Below, one piece after another: positions 1 through 5,735 of a stretch of DNA of 5,735 bases. This DNA comes from Candidatus Zixiibacteriota bacterium. Lineage in GTDB: Bacteria; Zixibacteria; MSB-5A5; JAABVY01; JAHJOQ01. The DNA is taken from NCBI GenBank assembly GCA_030631455.1, contig DAOVLC010000112.1:1-5735 (forward strand). The letters run 5' to 3'. The translations under genes were made by a program, and so were the position numbers. Below the pieces are notes generated by a model that saw only the letters and a list, made by a program, of their open reading frames with translations, ran no database searches and was not told the DNA's origin. Positions within the stretch are counted from its first letter, which is position 1. Each line of letters opens with the position of its first letter.

Positions 1-1869
1 CTCGATATCCGCCTCTATGATAGAAAGCTCCTCGGCTTTAGGACCGGATTTCAGGAGTTCGTATTTCGACTTGGCAATCTGCACCTGTTGTTCCGCGACG
101 CTCCTGTCTGTACCAGCCCTGTCCCATTCTTCTTCGGATATCAGCCCGTTTTCATACATTTTCCGTGCGCGGGCGAAATCGCTCTCCTCACTCTTCAGCT
201 TCAGTTCTGCTTCGTCGATCTCAGCCTTTGCCTTCGCAATCTCGGCCGCCTTCGGATCGGAAAGCAGGAGACCGTGCTCCGCCAATGCTTTGTTCAGCTC
301 CGATTCGACCTGTGCGAGGTCGCCTCGATAGAGGTTGGACGATACCGAGAAGAGGGTGTCGCCCATGCGTACCTGCGCGCCGTCCTGAACAAGCGGTTCG
401 AGTTTGAATACGGAGAAATCGAGCGACGCGAGTTGAAATATGCGCTCCCTCCGGATTTGATGCTCGCCTCCGAGGAAGTAGACCGATTTAATGACGTTTT
501 CTGCGGGTGCCTTTATGGAAAAGCTTTCGATTGGACGAAGGCGCGCGGATGACGATACTCGCAACTCTGTTCTGACAAACACCAAAACCAGAACGAGCGC
601 GGTAAGGAGTGCTCCCCAAGTTATCCATCGTTTTACGCTAATCTTTGAGATGGCATCCTCCCTGACCGCCGTGTTCACCTGTCTCGCTGTGCTCATCAAT
701 AACGGCCGGAAGATAATCAGGATGATTGCCGCAAACAAGAGAAATCCTAACCCCTCCCACCGGCTGACCAGAGCCGTCAAAACCAGTCTGCCAATGAAAT
801 AGAGAAGAAGGAGTGAGAAAGCTGAGGCTGCCATGCTGTAAATGAGATATACCTTCTTCTCTCTTCGCGATGGTTCAGCTAATGATGTCCTGATACCGAA
901 CACAAGCTGCACGAAGATGTGCCTTAAGTAGCCGAACGCCTTTCGCCTGAGGTTTGGTATTTCGGTTAGGTCTGTCAGCAGATAGTATCCATCGAGTTTC
1001 AACAGGGGATTTATGTTGAAGATGAGTGTTCCATAACAGACGAGCGTGACTACCAGCAGCGCATCGGAGACAAACGTCCCTGTCTTGAGAATTCGCCACA
1101 ACATAATGCTCAGCGAACCGAGGAAGACCTGGAAATACATCCCCGCCAGGATTGTGTACACCTTCTGTGATTTTTTGGGAAACATGTACGAGTCGGAGAG
1201 GTTGCAGTAGAAGGCCGGCTGGAAGTATATCAGCAAGAACCCCATTTCCCGGACGCGTCCACCGAAGTGGCGGCAGACAAGTGCGTGAGCGAATTCATGC
1301 ATAACGATGACCGTGAAGAGAGCCAGTACCGCAGTGGCGAGCGTCGTAAGCCTGAAAAGCTGGATGATGTTGTACGGAACCGAGGTCGGAAGCGTCACGA
1401 GCAGATATGTCCCTACGACTATGACCACAAGAGTCACTGCTATGAAGTAGTGAGAGAATAAGAATCGCAACTTCGTATGGAGCCATTCGAGCAGCTGTTC
1501 GGGGTCGAATGCCTTGAGCTTTATGAAGAGGATCGACTTCCCTGCTTGCCCGGTCCCCGCAGACTTCGAAGCCTTCGAAAGTGCATACTCTCCCTTGCCG
1601 GTTTCGAGAAAGAGCATGTCGTCGAATCGAGCCACGAATTTCTCGATGGCTTCGGGTTGTATCTCGATATTGTTATCGGTCTTGAGGGCTGCGCTTATCT
1701 GTTCGGCAGAGGAATTCCCGTCGAGTGATCGCATGATGACATACTCAGGCTCTCTCAGTCTTATGTATTTGCCGGTTATCGGATCGCTGACGACGTAGTA
1801 TATCTGCTCCGGTGTTTCCTGCTTCGAGACGCGCAGGTCATCACGCAATTTCGGAAGCGCATCTGACAT
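1..1869 (-). CDS. PqqD-like / M50 zinc metallopeptidase / HlyD-adaptor fusion protein (C-terminus cut by window edge)
   Basis: The reading frame is open from ATG at 1869 to position 1 (623 codons, no stop), so the C-terminus lies outside. Residues about 8-95 resemble a PqqD-like winged-helix (RRE-type) domain (YYVVSDPITGKYIRL, then LDGNSSAEQI). A linker leads to a membrane region with about seven hydrophobic segments (near 138-160, 172-197, 235-257, 267-287, 346-366, 370-390, 415-433). It holds HEFAH (H191, E192, H195) and NPLLKLDGYY (D293), the expected zinc ligands and catalytic glutamate of M50 site-2-type proteases. From about 446 it becomes a HlyD/biotinyl-lipoyl adaptor (APAENV; LVQDGAQVRMGDTLF), then a Lys/Glu/Ala-rich coiled coil at about 515-603 and a typical LLKSGPKAEEL segment. 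Seven helices would leave the PqqD domain in the cytoplasm and the adaptor in the periplasm (inference). The architecture matches proteins annotated as putative peptide zinc metalloproteases. The substrate is unknown. All catalytic residues are present, so it looks active. Confidence 0.93.
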   Translation of the reverse strand, partial: MSDALPKLRDDLRVSKQETPEQIYYVVSDPITGKYIRLREPEYVIMRSLDGNSSAEQISAALKTDNNIEIQPEAIEKFVARFDDMLFLETGKGEYALSKASKSAGTGQAGKSILFIKLKAFDPEQLLEWLHTKLRFLFSHYFIAVTLVVIVVGTYLLVTLPTSVPYNIIQLFRLTTLATAVLALFTVIVMHEFAHALVCRHFGGRVREMGFLLIYFQPAFYCNLSDSYMFPKKSQKVYTILAGMYFQVFLGSLSIMLWRILKTGTFVSDALLVVTLVCYGTLIFNINPLLKLDGYYLLTDLTEIPNLRRKAFGYLRHIFVQLVFGIRTSLAEPSRREKKVYLIYSMAASAFSLLLLYFIGRLVLTALVSRWEGLGFLLFAAIILIIFRPLLMSTARQVNTAVREDAISKISVKRWITWGALLTALVLVLVFVRTELRVSSSARLRPIESFSIKAPAENVIKSVYFLGGEHQIRRERIFQLASLDFSVFKLEPLVQDGAQVRMGDTLFSVSSNLYRGDLAQVESELNKALAEHGLLLSDPKAAEIAKAKAEIDEAELKLKSEESDFARARKMYENGLISEEEWDRAGTDRSVAEQQVQIAKSKYELLKSGPKAEELSIIEADIE

Positions 1870-1871
1870 TA
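1867..1871 (-). other. TAATG stop/start overlap coupling the ClC and M50-HlyD genes
   Basis: On the minus strand the ClC stop codon TAA (1871-1869) shares its last A with the ATG (1869-1867) of the peptidase-adaptor gene. No convincing Shine-Dalgarno sequence lies at normal spacing: the nearest purine stretch, GGATAAG at 1890-1884, ends 14 nucleotides before the ATG. Translation of the second gene therefore probably depends on termination-reinitiation by ribosomes finishing the ClC gene. This is the firmest evidence that the two genes form one transcript. Confidence 0.85.
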
Positions 1872-3638
1872 CGATTGTGACATCTTATCCAGAAGCTTTC
1901 TGTGGTACTGTCTGATTATGTCACTCTTCTTGAGGATTCCGATCAGCTTCTGAGATTCGTCACGCGCAACAACCGGGAGGAATTCGAGATCGCGCAGCGC
2001 AAGTTTCTGAAGAGCTTTGTCGAGAGAATCATCGGGATAAAGGCTCGGCGGATGAGGATGGCAAATATCCTGTGCGATTACAAGCGCATCTACTTCCGGT
2101 TTGTCGAGTATCATCGTACGCATGTCCTGAAACGAGAGTGTGCCGACGATGTGTCCTTTGTAATCCACGATCGGGAAGAAACTCGACTTGGAGCTTTGCA
2201 TGATCGAGAAGATCTGCCTCAGAGGGGTTATGTCTCTGATAGCTTCGTAATCGCTCTCCACCACTTCGCTTACCTTAATCGACTCCATGATGTTAACGTC
2301 TCGACCTGCTCTGAGTTTTATGTTGCGTCTGGCGAGCTTGAGTGTATAGATTGATTCACTGGTGACTTTTCTCGCGACCAGTGTCGACAGTACCACAACG
2401 ATCATAAGCGGAAGGATAATTCTGTAGTCACCGGTCATTTCGAATATTATGAGCAAAGCGGTAATCGGCGCATGCGTGGTTCCCGACACTACAGCCGCCA
2501 TTCCGACCAGCGCGTAGGCGCCCGAGGACGCGGTCACTGAGGGAAACAGATAATGAACGAGTTCGCCATAGAGGCCACCGGCAACAGCCCCCATAAAGAG
2601 CGAGGGTGCGAATATCCCACCGGAATTCCCTGACCCGAGAGTGAAAGATGTCGCGGCGATTTTGAGCAGAATCAGCATGCCAAGTAAGAATATCGGAAGC
2701 TCCCCGTGAAGGGCATTTCTTATTGTTTCATACCCGTCTGAGAACACCTGCGGGAAAAACAGCCCGATAGCGCCAACCGCGAGTCCGCCGAGTATTGGTT
2801 TGACATGTCCCGGAATCTTCAGGGAATCGAAACGATCTTCCGCGAAGTACAGGGTATGAGTAAACGCGAGCGCAACAAACGCGCCGACAACTCCGAGGCC
2901 GATATACAAAGGGATCTCCCAGACAGAGACAAGGCTGTAGGCTGGCACTGCGAACGCAGGGCTGTCGCCGAGGAAGGCGCGCGATACGACTGATGCGATT
3001 ACAGATGAAAAGATTACCGGACTGAAAGTCTTGATTGCGAAATCGCCTAGGATGATCTCCAGAGAAAAAATGACTCCAGCGATCGGTGCATTAAAGACTG
3101 CCGAGATTCCTGCAGCAGCGCCGCATCCGACAAGGGTTGTCACACGCGAACTGGACATTCTGAATAGCTGTCCGATCACAGACCCCAGTGTCGAACCGAT
3201 CTGTATGATCGGCCCCTCGCGCCCCGCCGATCCCCCGGAACCAATACATAGCGCGGATGCTACCGATTTTGCCAGCGCCACCCTTGGGCGGATCAAACCG
3301 CCCTTCAGCGCAACTGCCTCCATCACCTCCGGAACACCATGGCCTTTTGCCTCTTTCGCTAATTTGTAGATGATCGGCCCTGCAAGGGCACCGCCAATCG
3401 CCGGGATGATAACAATCCAGTATTCTCCATGCATCACCATGTGGTTGAGAAAGAACAGGCTCTTGCCGAAGAACAGCTCCTTGGCATTCTGAATCAGCCA
3501 GATAAATCCAACCGCTGCAAAGCCAGTCGCGATTCCGACAACTGAACCGAGCACGATCAGCAATGCGGTTTCGGATCTGGCCAACCATCTCATAGATCGC
3601 TTATAGGCCAGCCTGCTGAGTCTCATGAAGCGTATCAT
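1869..3638 (-). CDS. ClC-family chloride channel/transporter with C-terminal CBS domain pair
   Basis: A 589-residue integral membrane protein that moves chloride (or a related anion) across the inner membrane, as a channel or an anion/proton exchanger. ClC signatures appear in order: GHGVPEV (99-105, first filter loop), GSGGSAGREGP (133-143) with gating-type E141, FNAPIAGVIFSLE (182-194), GSGNSGGIFAP (335-345), and Y431 in the position of the anion-coordinating tyrosine. Compared from memory with E. coli ClC-ec1, the central serine is replaced by H100 and the internal proton glutamate E203 by I195. These changes argue against simply copying the 2Cl-/H+ antiporter label. Residues about 453-511 and 519-580 form two CBS motifs, probably cytoplasmic and regulatory; D505 and D573 sit where CBS domains often contact a nucleotide ribose, but no ligand can be named. 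Start at ATG 3638 has a partial Shine-Dalgarno AGGA (3646-3643) only 4 nucleotides upstream; ATG 3626 (residue 5) is an alternative. The gene overlaps the next by one base. Confidence 0.96.
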   Translation of the reverse strand: MIRFMRLSRLAYKRSMRWLARSETALLIVLGSVVGIATGFAAVGFIWLIQNAKELFFGKSLFFLNHMVMHGEYWIVIIPAIGGALAGPIIYKLAKEAKGHGVPEVMEAVALKGGLIRPRVALAKSVASALCIGSGGSAGREGPIIQIGSTLGSVIGQLFRMSSSRVTTLVGCGAAAGISAVFNAPIAGVIFSLEIILGDFAIKTFSPVIFSSVIASVVSRAFLGDSPAFAVPAYSLVSVWEIPLYIGLGVVGAFVALAFTHTLYFAEDRFDSLKIPGHVKPILGGLAVGAIGLFFPQVFSDGYETIRNALHGELPIFLLGMLILLKIAATSFTLGSGNSGGIFAPSLFMGAVAGGLYGELVHYLFPSVTASSGAYALVGMAAVVSGTTHAPITALLIIFEMTGDYRIILPLMIVVVLSTLVARKVTSESIYTLKLARRNIKLRAGRDVNIMESIKVSEVVESDYEAIRDITPLRQIFSIMQSSKSSFFPIVDYKGHIVGTLSFQDMRTMILDKPEVDALVIAQDICHPHPPSLYPDDSLDKALQKLALRDLEFLPVVARDESQKLIGILKKSDIIRQYHRKLLDKMSQS

Positions 3639-3656
3639 AATATCCTGATTCTGCGG

Positions 3657-3682
3657 CCTGAAGCAGCTATTAGTGCCTCAGG
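3657..3682 (-). other. Small intercistronic stem-loop before the ClC gene
   Basis: In the 61-base gap between the dehydrogenase and ClC genes, the minus-strand RNA can pair CCTGAGGC (3682-3675) with GCTTCAGG (3664-3657): seven Watson-Crick pairs and one G-U pair around a 10-base loop. The plus-strand RNA would have an A-C mismatch there, so the hairpin is better in the sense of the operon. No T-run follows, so it is not a standard intrinsic terminator. It could slow processing or decay, or be chance. Confidence 0.3.
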
Positions 3683-3699
3683 ATTCGCTCGATTACCAT

Positions 3700-4641
3700 C
3701 TATAGGCTGCCATAGTCAGCCGTTTTATCGCTCCGGCGCGCCAGTTCGTTGCTGTACTTCAAACCAAGTGTAACGGCATGTTGCTCTGCCCACTCGGTCA
3801 GTTTCGTATTTCCGGCAGGCGACGATTCAACATACAGTTTTTCTGTCATCAGACCTCGAATCTCCTCCTTAGTGAGAATCTTGTCCCTGACTATTTTACC
3901 GGCCAGCCAACTGGCATAGAATCCAATGATAGGAGGGACTGAGACGACAAACCGGTTCTTTCCAATAGTCCTGCAGATTTCCCGGACTAGTTGTTTGTAT
4001 GTGAACGTCTCGGGGCCGATTGCGTCGATAGTTCTGTTTTCATGACTCACGCCCTGCTCGACGGCCAGTCCCGCAAGATCTTCCACATATATAGGTTGTA
4101 GCCTGTATTGACCATCGCCAAAAACTCCAATAACAGGAAAACGCCTCAGTGCCCATGCTATATTGTTGATGAGAATGTCATTTTCACCAAATATGATCGC
4201 GGGGCGAAGGATCGAATAAGGAATGCCAGTTTGCTTGAGAGCTGTCTCAAGCTTGGCCTTCTCACGGAAGTATTCGAGAGGTGAGTTCTCGGACGGATTC
4301 GTTATGCTGATGTGGACGATGCGTTTCACGCCAGCCTCTTTCGCAGCTTTAAACATTATCTGCGTGTTCCTGACGGCGTCGGCGTGAGTGAATGTCTTGT
4401 AGTTGAACCGAACCCAATATGTGTTATACAGCACTTCCACGCCACGTAAGGTTGCGACGAGCTTCTCAGGTCTGTCGAAATTGAAAGGAAACGCCTTTAT
4501 ACTTTCACCGAACGGATTTTCACGGTGCAACGAATTGGTGAGTGTTATTACCCGGTGTCCCTTGGCCAACAGTTTTTTCGCGATATATTTGCCGGTGTAT
4601 CCAAATGCGCCGGTGACGGCATGAGTCTCTTGATTGTCCAT
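3700..4641 (-). CDS. Atypical short-chain dehydrogenase / NAD(P)-binding sugar-epimerase-like protein (NmrA/NDUFA9-like)
   Basis: A 313-residue soluble Rossmann-fold protein. The N-terminal glycine motif TGAFGYTG (residues 10-17 from ATG 4641) binds the dinucleotide. HISITNPS (about 110-117) and YFREK (Y124, K128) correspond to the SDR catalytic Ser/Tyr/Lys region. LRPAIIFGEND (145-155) and QPIYVEDLA (182-190) are typical of extended/atypical SDRs of the NmrA/NDUFA9 type. Such proteins reduce or epimerise small substrates or only sense the cofactor; the substrate cannot be read here. I chose ATG 4641 because AGGTGA (4652-4647) lies 5 bases upstream. The upstream in-frame GTG at 4650 would add three residues but overlaps that Shine-Dalgarno sequence. 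It is the first gene of the leftward cluster, 61 bases before the ClC gene. Any link to chloride transport or peptide export is unknown. Confidence 0.9.
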   Translation of the reverse strand: MDNQETHAVTGAFGYTGKYIAKKLLAKGHRVITLTNSLHRENPFGESIKAFPFNFDRPEKLVATLRGVEVLYNTYWVRFNYKTFTHADAVRNTQIMFKAAKEAGVKRIVHISITNPSENSPLEYFREKAKLETALKQTGIPYSILRPAIIFGENDILINNIAWALRRFPVIGVFGDGQYRLQPIYVEDLAGLAVEQGVSHENRTIDAIGPETFTYKQLVREICRTIGKNRFVVSVPPIIGFYASWLAGKIVRDKILTKEEIRGLMTEKLYVESSPAGNTKLTEWAEQHAVTLGLKYSNELARRSDKTADYGSL

Positions 4642-4646
4642 TCTTT

Positions 4647-4652
4647 TCACCT
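4647..4652 (-). promoter_or_regulatory. Shine-Dalgarno AGGTGA of the dehydrogenase gene
   Basis: AGGTGA on the minus strand matches part of the anti-Shine-Dalgarno complement (GGAGGTGA) and lies 5 bases before ATG 4641. It contains the GTG at 4650, so ribosomes bound here should start at the ATG. It decides between the two possible starts. Confidence 0.65.
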
Positions 4653-4660
4653 AACTGCTG

Positions 4661-4690
4661 GTTATATAGTCTTTTTTGAGGATGTTTCAA
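4661..4690 (-). promoter_or_regulatory. Candidate sigma70-type promoter of the leftward operon
   Basis: Minus-strand TTGAAA (4690-4685, five of six bases of TTGACA) is followed after 16 bases by TATATA (4668-4663), or after 18 bases by TATAAC (4666-4661, five of six of TATAAT). Transcription would begin near 4655 and leave a leader of only about 14 bases, with the Shine-Dalgarno sequence almost at its 5' end. Position and direction fit the dehydrogenase-ClC-peptidase unit. This is read by eye only; the host's promoter consensus is unknown. Confidence 0.4.
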
Positions 4691-4803
4691 GGCATATCTG
4701 GCATGTCGAGGTGTCACTACCTTTTAACGGCGGTCTGTTTGCATAGCCTTTACACGGATGCATTAATTGCGTCTGCATAGAACCGTTCAGGTATAAGATA
4801 TAA
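4691..4803. other. Divergent intergenic segment without a recognisable gene
   Basis: This AT-richer stretch lies upstream of the proposed leftward promoter and of the plus-strand small ORF. It contains a short inverted repeat, ATGCA (4759-4763) with TGCAT (4774-4778), and two copies of GCATAG (4741-4746, 4775-4780), which could be operator-like but are too short to be convincing. I see no clear plus-strand -35/-10 pair and no RNA gene. Confidence 0.4.
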
Positions 4804-4944
4804 ATGCACAATGATTTGACAGATTCATTCACCGACGGGCTGACCATTCATCGGATTGGTGTGATTTCAGTGATCGCATGTATTGCGCTTGTATCAATTA
4901 CGTCTTATATTGGCTATTGGTTGGCATTGTTCAGAGCAATCTGA
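4804..4944 (+). CDS. Probable 46-residue single-pass membrane microprotein
   Basis: ATG 4804 opens 46 codons ending at TGA 4942-4944. The product has a polar, acidic N-terminus (MHNDLTDSFTDG) followed by an almost unbroken hydrophobic stretch at about residues 18-43 (starting RIGVISVIACIALV, later YIGYWLALF), which is long enough for one transmembrane helix. One Arg lies on each side of it (R17, R43). I do not recognise a family. The start context is weak: AGG (4789-4791) is 12 bases upstream, longer than usual. It ends 58 bases before the TPR gene on the same strand and could be co-transcribed with it. The protein-like hydrophobicity pattern supports it; the small size and poor ribosome site leave chance possible. 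Confidence 0.5.
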   Translation: MHNDLTDSFTDGLTIHRIGVISVIACIALVSITSYIGYWLALFRAI

Positions 4945-4990
4945 TTGCCTGCCCGCATGATCGGGTTTTCGGTCATTGTGCGTTCAATTA

Positions 4991-4996
4991 AGGAGG
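4991..4996 (+). promoter_or_regulatory. Shine-Dalgarno AGGAGG of the TPR gene
   Basis: A full AGGAGG lies 6 bases before ATG 5003. Another in-frame ATG at 4997 directly abuts it and is too close for initiation, so 5003 is the chosen start. This is the strongest ribosome-binding site in the window. Confidence 0.8.
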
Positions 4997-5002
4997 ATGA
5001 AG

Positions 5003-5735
5003 ATGAGAGGCAAGATATCTCACTATATCACGCTGTGGGTCCCGGTTATATTACTGGCATTCGCCACCCCTAGTTACTCGGCGATTGGATCGAACGCTTC
5101 TGACGCCCTTCTAAGGGGCGACTGGAATGCGCTCCTGGTGATTCTCGAAGGCGACAGCACGTCGATGGACGATCCGATCACAAGGAATCTTCTCGCGCAT
5201 GCGTATGTGGCTTCGGGTCGGAGTCTGATATCAGATTCGTTGTTCATGTCGATGAGGGAACAGGACAAACGCAGGTGGCTGGAGTGGACAGACTCGCTTG
5301 AGCTTGAGTACCCCTCCAATTATGTGGCAGCTTATCTCTCGGCAGATGCCACATGGAGAATTGGCCGGTGGGCGGAGGCCGTAAGCGGTTTCTCCCGTGC
5401 AATGCGCATACTGAAAGATGGCTTCGCGGTTGTATCAAAGGCCAGGGGTGCTGTATGGGCCGAAAAGAGCAGGGACAGTGCGGCTATCGCCGATTTCACG
5501 GTTGCTCTGGAGGCTAATCCGGATGATATGATGACAAACTTCAACCGAGGGAAGTCATACATACATGCAGGCAAATACGATGAGGCAATTTCGGATTTTA
5601 GTACCGTTCTGAGATTGAATCGGAGATATGTGCTGGCGCGATACTACAAAGCAGTTGCATTGGATGAAGCACTTAGGATCGATGAAGCGATAGATGCGTA
5701 TCAAACCTTTGTCAAGTATACATCGCCGGACGATA
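5003..5735 (+). CDS. Exported TPR-repeat protein (C-terminus cut by window edge)
   Basis: The frame is open from ATG 5003 to the right edge: 244 complete codons and one extra base. The N-terminus is a signal peptide: basic start (MRGK), hydrophobic core (about residues 8-21) and a likely cleavage site after S26 (TPSYS, then AIG). The mature part is helical and built from TPR-like units. The clearest are about residues 177-210 (FNRGKSYIHAGKYDEAI, ending at VLRLN) and 211-244 (ARYYKAVALDEALRIDEAI). Weaker ones lie near 110-142 (WRIGRWAEAVSGFSRAM) and 144-176 (ending in ALEANPDD). TPR repeats usually mount protein partners, so an envelope scaffold or assembly role is likely, but the partner is unknown. 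It is transcribed away from the peptidase-adaptor operon. No enzyme motif is visible in the sequenced part. Confidence 0.88.
   Translation, partial: MRGKISHYITLWVPVILLAFATPSYSAIGSNASDALLRGDWNALLVILEGDSTSMDDPITRNLLAHAYVASGRSLISDSLFMSMREQDKRRWLEWTDSLELEYPSNYVAAYLSADATWRIGRWAEAVSGFSRAMRILKDGFAVVSKARGAVWAEKSRDSAAIADFTVALEANPDDMMTNFNRGKSYIHAGKYDEAISDFSTVLRLNRRYVLARYYKAVALDEALRIDEAIDAYQTFVKYTSPDD

Noticed and set aside
88..552. Plus-strand 154-codon ORF near the left edge.
   Set aside because: It is antisense to the HlyD adaptor region, whose opposite frame has clear lipoyl and coiled-coil motifs.
1534..1557. GTGQAGKS (residues 105-112 of the peptidase fusion) formally matches a Walker A P-loop.
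   Set aside because: It lies in a low-complexity Ser/Gly/Lys linker between the PqqD-like and membrane domains, with no Walker B motif or NTPase fold around it; a chance match.
1902..2354. Plus-strand 150-codon ORF.
   Set aside because: It is antisense to the conserved CBS region of the ClC gene, has no recognisable domain and no separate support; a shadow frame.
4816..4821. Perfect TTGACA -35 hexamer on the plus strand.
   Set aside because: No -10-like hexamer lies 16-19 bases downstream, and it falls inside the small ORF.
4662..4847. Minus-strand 61-codon ORF just upstream of the dehydrogenase.
   Set aside because: Its composition is not protein-like, it overlaps the candidate promoter and is antisense to the better small ORF at 4804.
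4883..4911. TTGCGC, 17 bases, then TATATT as a promoter for the TPR gene.
   Set aside because: The -10 is fair and the spacing ideal, but the -35 matches only three of six bases and the site is inside the small ORF. Too weak to call, though not excluded.
4951..4969. CCCG-CATGAT-CGGG followed by TTTT as a terminator after the small ORF.
   Set aside because: A 4-bp stem (five with a G-U pair) and four T's are too weak for an intrinsic terminator.

Overview
The window is ordinary bacterial chromosome with four protein genes, two of them cut by the window edges, plus one probable 46-residue membrane microprotein. No RNA gene, insertion sequence, CRISPR array, phage gene or origin was seen. Base composition is near-balanced and looks uniform by eye. 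A secreted TPR protein and a HlyD-type periplasmic adaptor fit a double-membrane (Gram-negative-type) bacterium. The mosaic resembles deep-branching environmental lineages, but the sequence alone does not fix a phylum.

Layout. Positions 1-4641 hold three minus-strand genes that read leftward as one likely operon. First is an atypical short-chain dehydrogenase/NAD(P)-binding protein (3700-4641). Next is a ClC-family chloride channel/transporter with a C-terminal CBS pair (1869-3638). Last is a large membrane protein that starts inside the ClC stop codon (TAATG overlap) and runs off the left edge (1-1869, 623 residues visible). That last protein carries, in order, a PqqD-like (RRE-type) domain, an M50 site-2-protease-type membrane domain with HEFAH and NPxxxLDG motifs, and a HlyD/biotinyl-lipoyl adaptor with a coiled coil.

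Positions 4642-5002 separate the operon from a divergent plus-strand unit. The segment contains a plausible promoter for the operon and a 46-codon ORF encoding a short polar head plus one transmembrane helix (4804-4944). From 5003 to the right edge runs a signal-peptide-bearing TPR-repeat protein with a strong Shine-Dalgarno sequence.

Working together. The most notable object is the PqqD-M50-HlyD protein. It joins a possible peptide-recognition domain, a membrane zinc protease and an export adaptor in one chain, and its translation is probably coupled to that of the ClC protein. A peptide-processing/export or envelope-efflux role is an inference. Its partners (ABC or RND pump, TolC, radical SAM enzyme, precursor peptide) would lie left of position 1 if they exist nearby. 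The role of the dehydrogenase here is unknown, and the small membrane protein and TPR protein are linked to the operon only by position.
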